Assembly: GCA_963728045.1 (NCBI GenBank)
Contig: CAVSIE010000004.1
Location: 456,941-520,940, forward strand
Length of the DNA: 64,000 bases
Direction of reading: 5' to 3'
Origin: VRUE01 sp963728045
GTDB taxonomy: Bacteria > Actinomycetota > Thermoleophilia > Solirubrobacterales > 70-9
This document shows positions 59,376 through 64,000 of the stretch, one piece after another. Within the stretch, counting starts at the first letter, position 1; the number at the start of each line of letters is the position of its first letter. The notes beneath the pieces were generated by a model. It was not told the origin of the DNA, did no database searches, and saw nothing but the letters and a program-made list of their open reading frames with translations. The position numbers and the translations under genes were made by a program.

Positions 59376-59736
59376 TCATGTAGCAATGTCGGGGTAGGGG
59401 AGCGAGAGATGCTCCATCGCCTTGCCGTAGGCGATCTGGTACTCCAGCGGTCCGTGGTCGCGCTCGAACATGGCGATGAACAGCGTCAGTGTGAGGAACG
59501 GGTGGGCGCCCAGCTCGAACAGGCGCACGTGGTCCTGCCGGACCAGCACGTCGCGCTCCTCATCGGTGAACGCCAGCCAGGTCGACCTCTCGTCGCTGGT
59601 GCAGTTGAGGATGCGGTTGGCCTCCTCGTAGCCTCCACCAGGCGACGGTGCCGGTGGGGTCCTCGCGGTAGCGCTCGACGAGCCCGGGGTCGCGGTCGAC
59701 GGTGTAGAGGAACTTGTCGATCAGGTACTTGCTCAC
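59376..59736 (-). pseudogene. Extradiol dioxygenase small subunit, LigA-like, one frameshift
   Basis: Small subunit of LigAB-type protocatechuate/gallate-class dioxygenases. About 120 residues: SKYLIDKFLYTVDRDPGLVERYREDPTG, then after one indel near 59,630 NRILNCTSDERSTWLAFTDEE and LEYQIAYGKAMEHLSLPYPD. The 361-base span is not a multiple of three, confirming one net indel. The GTG at 59736 overlaps the LigB stop (GTGA) and is preceded by GGAGGGAG. It follows the large-subunit gene, as expected for a two-subunit enzyme. Confidence 0.75.
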
Positions 59737-60598
59737 GCCGGGACTCCCTCCGGGTACCAGGTGAAGTAGGCCTCCATGGTGTGGAACAGGTCCAGTGAGT
59801 CCACGTGGTCGGCCGCGACGCCGTCGCCGGCGACGCCCATCATCAGCATGAAGTCCACTGAAGCCGTGCGTGGCGTTGCCCGGCGTGTGGAGGCTGTCGA
59901 GGGTCACGTCGGCGAGACAGCCCTCGAGGTCGCCGCGGGCGATCCAGTCGACGGCCTTGCGGTCGAAGTCGGGGTCCGGCCCGTGCGGGCCGAACTGACG
60001 CGGCCCGCCGATGTCTCCAGCGACAGGTGGCCGGTGCCGATGATCGCAACCCGACGGTCGTCGGGCCACGACTCCACGAGCTGCCGGATCGTCCGCCCGG
60101 CTCGACGAACCGCTTCGGCCGGGGCAGGGGCGGGGCGAAGATGTTGGTGTAGATCGGCACGATCGGCAGGTCGTGCTGGGGCCGCAGCGTGATGATCGGG
60201 CACGTGATGCTGTGGTCGATGCGCAGCTCGTTGCTGAAGGCCAGGTCGAAGCCGGCGTCCAGGCCGTTGCGCAGGATGTGCTGGGAAAGGTCTTCCTCGC
60301 CCGCCAGGGTCATCCGCGGCAGGCCGAACTCGCGCTCCTCGTTGTACCAGTTGGCGTCGTAGAGGGGCGCCTTGCCGACGAGGAACTGAGGCATGTTGTC
60401 CAGCCACAGCTGGTGGAAGTGGTCGCTGCCGACCATCACGAGCACGTCGGGCTCGGCGCGAGTGAGCGTCTCGCGGAAGGTCTCGATCTTGCTCACCCAC
60501 TCGTCCGCGAACGGCGGCCGGTCGGCTCCCGTCGACGTGCTCGCGCGGTAGTAGAACGGGTGGTGTGTCGAGGCGATGACCGCGACGACCTGGGCCAT
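59733..60598 (-). pseudogene. Extradiol ring-cleavage dioxygenase large subunit, LigB-like, frameshifted
   Basis: Non-haem iron dioxygenase opening catechol-type rings. The N-terminal 165 residues are in frame: VIASTHHPFYYRAS with iron histidines, VLVMVGSDHFHQLWLDNMP, and PIVPIYTNIFAPPLP. Frame changes near 60,100, 60,015 and 59,860 are needed to read VAIIGTGHLSLET, DFDRKAVDWIARGDLEG, DSLHTPGNATH and the end FTWYPEGVPA. Metal ligands are preserved. Exact aromatic substrate unknown; the neighbouring CoA-transferase and lyase suggest a meta-type route. Confidence 0.75.
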
Positions 60599-60610
60599 GT
60601 CGGCTCCTCC

Positions 60611-61492
60611 CTAGGTTTCGGTGGTTGAGGTGCGAGGAGCGCCAGCGACTTGATCGGTGGTTGAGGTGCGAGGAGCGCCAGCGACGAGCCTCGAAACCTC
60701 CGACGGTTCCACGTAGACCGCGTTGCGATCCACCGCGAGGTAGGCGTCCATGCCGATCGGACTGCGCCGCTCTTCCGCGATCTGCCCGAGCAGCCCAGCG
60801 GCCCGCGCGAGGAGCGCGAACCCCCTCAGCAGCTCGACGGGAAGTCCGAGGTCGGCGAGCGCGGCGCCGCAGACCCCGGCGCCGTTGAGCGGCAGCCTCC
60901 TGCCGAGCACCTGCTCGTGGGTGCGGCCGATCGCCTCGAACAGCCCGCAGGTGCGGACCACGAAGTCCCTCCTCGTCGGCGATCGCGAGCGAGATACCGG
61001 GGTCCGGTGGGTCCTGCACCTTGTGCACCGGGTGGCCGAGGCCGGGGACGTACCTGCCGGCCTCGCGGGTGCGGCGTACGGCGTCGACGGCGACGGCGTC
61101 CCAGCCCGCGTCATCCATGGGCTGGGTTTCGAGGTCCGTGAGCACGGCGTGCAGGTAGGCGCCGCAGTCCTCCGTCACGCCGAGGAAGCGGGAACCGCCA
61201 CCGAGCAGCCCGGCGGCCAGTGCTCCCTGGAGCGAGTCGGGGGCGGACAGGTAGGTCAACCGCGCGGCGATCGCGGTCGGCGTGAAGCCGTGGTCGGCCA
61301 GCGCGACCAGTACCGCCTCGAAGACGCGGACCTCCTGGGGCGTGGGTCGCCGCATGGCCACCAGCCAGAAGGCCAGCTCCCCGAAGCCGACGCTGGCCCA
61401 TCAGGGTCGGCGGTGAGGTCGTGGCCGAGCAGCCGGATCTCGTCGGCCGTGGAGGTGCCCAGCGAGGTCGGGAACCGCAAGGGGTTGCTCAT
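60611..61492 (-). pseudogene. Citryl-CoA lyase / citrate synthase-like protein, frameshifted
   Basis: Citrate-synthase-fold enzyme, likely cleaving or forming a C-C bond on an acyl-CoA. The protein starts MSNPLRFPTSLGTSTADEI, and after an indel near 61,400 reads MRRPTPQEVRVFEAVLVALA, GLLGGGSRFLGVTEDCG and YVPGLGHPVHK, where citrate synthases have GFGHRVYK. After a second indel near 60,970 it continues EAIGRTHEQVLGRRLPLNGAG and IAEERRSPIGMDAYLAVDR. The last 20 or so residues come from two dispersed repeats and are probably not functional. It overlaps the CoA-transferase stop (ATGA) and precedes ligB, so all four genes form one minus-strand operon. Confidence 0.72.
60623..60698 (+). repeat. Dispersed palindromic repeat, copies 2 and 3
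   Basis: Copy 2 (60,623-60,649) is a truncated element of 27 bases, and copy 3 (60,659-60,698) a full 40-base one; both begin GGTTGAGGTGCGAGGAGCGC as at 56,865. The copies lie inside the 3' end of the citryl-CoA-lyase-like gene and encode its last residues on the minus strand as two VAGAPRTSTT units. Confidence 0.75.
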
Positions 61493-62691
61493 TCCCGCCC
61501 TCCAGCCAGGCCCGGATCTCGTCGCCGTGCTCGTCGAGGCCCTGGTGGCGGCAGGCGGTAGCGAGCAGGAGTCTCGGAGAGGTGATCGGGTTGCGCGCCG
61601 AGGCACCGCTGCGTTCCTCGCCGGCGGCGATGATGCGTTCAGCTCGATGGACTCGGCGAAACCAGCGCTTGCCGGTCTTGATCCGCGTCGATCGGCCTGC
61701 ACGGCACGCCCGCGGCGATGATCTCCTCGACCACTTCATGGCCGTCCGTTCCCTCAGCCGCTCGACCAGCAGGGGGCGGAGTCGTGGCGGTTGGCGGTCC
61801 GGCCGTCGTTGCGCGCGAACCGCTCGTCGTCGGCGCTTGCACACCGAGCACCTCGACGCTCTGCGGACCGGCGGATCGTTGCCGGCGGTCACCGGTCGGC
61901 GCAGGGGAGCGGCTCGTAGGGGAACAGGCTCGGGATGGCGATCGCCGATCCCGTACGCGTACGGTGCCCCGGCGGGCGTACGCCGGACCGGGTCGACGAT
62001 CATCTCCAGAGCGCGAGGACAGGAGGTTCACCTCGACGGTCTGCCCCGGCCGCTTGTCGCGCGTGCGGAGTGCTGCGATATCTCGATGGTCTCGGTGCAG
62101 GCCGGCCATCACGTCGAAGACCGAGATGCCGGCGCGGCGTACTGGCGGCCCGTCGGGGTCGCCCGTCGAGGCTGATCAGGCCCATGGTCTGCACGATGAG
62201 GTCGTAGCCCTGGCTTCTCCTCGCGCCCTGTTCACCGCTGCCGAAGCCGCTGATCGAGGCGTAGACCACCCCGGGGTTGGCTGAGGCGACGAAGTCGAAG
62301 TAGTCCAGGCCGAAACCGGCGCAGCCCTCCCGGCCGGAAACGCTCGACGACGACGTCGGCCCGAGTCCGCGCTCTCCTCGGCGAGGGCCAGGTCGTCGGC
62401 GTCCTTGAAGTCGAGGGCCACCGACCGCTTGTTCCGGTTGACCCCGAGGTAGTAGGTGGAGAACGCTGGTCGCGCAACGGCGAACCACCCGCGCGTCGAG
62501 ATCGTAGCCGCCCGGCGCCTCGACCTTGACCACCTCGGCGCCGAGGTCGGCGAGCAGCATCGGCGGGTGTAGGGCCCGGCCAGGATCCGGAGAAAGTCGG
62601 CGACCAGCAGCCTGTCGAGCGGTCCGTCGCCCAGCTTATGCGCGCCGCCTCTCTCCAAGATCCGCGCCAGCCGGACACTCGTCCGACTCAC
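61489..62691 (-). pseudogene. Family III CoA-transferase (CaiB/BaiF), heavily frameshifted
   Basis: Moves CoA between carboxylic acids. Pieces in several frames line up as one protein: VRLARILERGG, DRLLVADFLRILAGPYT, LLADLGAEVVKVEAPGGYD, STYYLGVNRNKRSVALDFKD, FGLDYFDFVASANPGVVYAS, YDLIVQTMGLISLDGRP, TVEVNLLSS, EEIIAAGVPCRPI, RNPIT and GLDEHGDEIRAWLEGG at the end. At least six frame changes are needed. The start is probably the GTG at 62691 (VSRTSVRL) but is uncertain. It is the first gene of the lig-type operon, divergent from the amidohydrolase across a strong inverted repeat. Confidence 0.72.
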
Positions 62692-62729
62692 CCTTCCACC
62701 CGCCCCGCCCCTGTCAAAGGCTCTGTCTC

Positions 62730-62789
62730 GGATAGTCCCTGACGTTTGGGTCCCGCGAATGCGCCTCCAACAAACGTCAGGGACTATCC
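62730..62789. promoter_or_regulatory. Perfect 19-base inverted repeat between divergent catabolic genes
   Basis: GGATAGTCCCTGACGTTTG (62730-62748) and its exact complement (62771-62789) face each other across 22 bases, between the CoA-transferase and amidohydrolase starts. Position suits a shared operator; the length also suits a dispersed repeat or small RNA hairpin. The remaining 62,692-62,888 has no gene. Confidence 0.5.
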
Positions 62790-62888
62790 CGGCGGGGTGC
62801 TCTTGACACCGCCCAGTGGAGCATGAGGGTGGACGGAGAACTCGAAGGAGGGCACCGTACGGACATGTCGGAGACAGGAGCGAAGGCG

Positions 62889-64000
62889 ATGGCTGACCGT
62901 CGACCCGTGCTGTTCCGCAACCACCGTGCTGACCAACTGACCACACGCACACGGTGGTCACCGGCGGCGACGTGCTGGTCGTCGACGACCGGATCGCCGA
63001 GGTCGGCACCGGCCTGTCGGCGCCCGACGGTGCGGTCGAGGTCGATGCCACCGGCGGCATCGTGATGCCGGGGATGATCGACACGCACACCGTCACACGT
63101 GGCAGACGGCGATGCGGGCCTACGGCGCCGACTGGACCCTCACCCAGTACTTCGTCGGTACTACCTCGAGCACGGCAAGCACTTCCGCCCCAGGAAGCAT
63201 CCACGCCGGCAACCTGGTCTCGGCCTGGGACGTGCTCGAGTCCGGGGTGATCACCGACGGTCCACCGGTCCGACGGCCTGCAGACCGTCTACGACGCCGA
63301 CGCGGCGGTCGACGCGCTGCAGGCGGTGCCCCGGGCCGGTTGGCCGCCTACGGCAACATCCAGCAGGCGCCGTGGGAGCGATCCGCCGACCCGGCGGTGA
63401 AGGCATTCTTCTCGACTTGGTGATGCTCGGACGACGACATGCTCGGCTTCCAGATCGCCTTCGACGTACTGGGCGAGGAGTCCTTCCCCGAGGGCCCCGC
63501 CTTCGCGTTCGCCCGCGCTCGGCCTGGCCGACACCACCCACGCGGGCGTCTGGGGCGCTACGAATGCAGCGGCATCCGGCTGATGCACGAGAACGGCTGC
63601 ATGACGCCCGAGAACATCTACGTGCACGCCGCCACGCTCACCGCCGACAGCTACCACCGCATCGCGCGCAGCGGCCTGCCGATCTCGGTGTCGATGGAGT
63701 CCGAGCAGAGCGCCGGCCAGGGCTGCCACCTGGCAGGTACGCCTACGACATCCCTGTCTCGCTCTGCACCCACCAGCGTGTGGTGGAGCAGCGACGGTTT
63801 GATAGCGATGGTGTACGACGCTCGGCGCCGACCGCTCGCGCGAGCACCTCGAGGCGCACGCGGCCGGCGACACCATCACCAACTCCTCCTTGCGCGCCGA
63901 GCAGGTGGTCGACTGGCTACGCGCGGCGGGCGCGCCAGGCCGCGACGACCTCGGCGACCTACGGCCGGCAAGAAGGCCGACGTCGTGCTGATCAAGAACG
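62889..64000 (+). pseudogene. Amidohydrolase of the chlorohydrolase/cytosine-deaminase type, frameshifted and cut by window end
   Basis: Metal-dependent hydrolase acting on C-N or C-Cl bonds of ring compounds. It starts MADRRPVLFRN at 62889 with AGGAG eight bases upstream. Later frames read GGDVLVVDDRIAEVG, EVDATGGIVMPGMIDTH; dropping two bases at about 63,090 restores the metal motif as H-R-H-T-W-Q-T-A. Further pieces are HAGNLVSAWDVLESGV, AYGNIQQAPWE, LMHENGCMTPENIYVHAATLT and KKADVVLIKN at the window edge. At least six indels break the frame. Substrate unknown; divergent from the LigAB operon. Confidence 0.75.

Overview
The window is GC-rich throughout and reads as two different pieces of actinobacterial DNA joined at about 49,210. 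The left 49 kb is dense with intact, overlapping housekeeping genes. Gene content and style (split glycine decarboxylase, a mur/fts cluster beside ftsZ, Ku and LigD polymerase, many GTG/TTG starts) suggest a Thermoleophilia/Solirubrobacterales-like actinobacterium; that placement is inference. The right 15 kb has a different style: many genes are broken by small indels, palindromic repeats appear that I recall from Nocardioides-type genomes, and the content is accessory (a RiPP-like locus and aromatic-compound catabolism). The join falls inside mraY, an essential gene that loses its N-terminal half, so an assembly chimera is the most economical explanation.

Left part, minus strand unless stated. 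1-3,382: riboflavin operon ribD-ribE-ribBA-ribH. 3,545-7,714 (plus): glycosyltransferase, polysaccharide flippase, K+/H+ antiporter. 7,711-14,096: priA, a small membrane protein, def, fmt, rsmB, a zinc-ribbon protein and rpe. 14,145-15,040 (plus): a PH-domain membrane protein and a putative lipoprotein. 15,125-27,960: a long co-directional run in the order ORF6N protein, trpS, second ORF6N protein, scpA, scpB, rluB, aroH, hisC, aroF, tyrA, aroA, cmk, der, metK, which groups aromatic amino-acid synthesis with chromosome segregation and ribosome maturation. 27,971-29,500: an MFS exporter. 29,576-33,218 (plus): secreted propeller protein, M14 carboxypeptidase, ECF sigma factor and a membrane-anchored propeller protein. 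33,219-34,660: FetAB-like ABC system. 34,760-36,571 (plus): Ku and LigD polymerase (end joining). 36,568-40,998: glycine cleavage gcvT-gcvH-gcvPA-gcvPB. 41,109-49,212: division and cell-wall cluster mraY-murD-ftsW-murG-murC-murB-ftsQ-ftsZ, with an unusually short FtsQ.

Right part. 49,210-54,380: two NHLM-type bacteriocin ABC transporters (both frameshifted, the first lacking its N-terminus at the join), a stand-alone YcaO enzyme, and a convergent Nif11-leader precursor whose 30-residue hydrophobic tail has no cysteine. Together these look like a RiPP locus of unclear chemistry. 54,436-56,703: a large secreted protein with five EYYDD-type repeats. 56,939-57,412: truncated haemoglobin. 57,563-64,000: alpha/beta hydrolase, quinone-reductase-like dehydrogenase, LigAB-type extradiol dioxygenase, citryl-CoA-lyase-like protein, family III CoA-transferase and a divergent amidohydrolase, nearly all frameshifted. 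These look like a catabolic island for an aromatic or heterocyclic compound.

No tRNA, rRNA, CRISPR array, transposase or recognisable riboswitch was seen. No stretch over about 300 bases lacks a gene.
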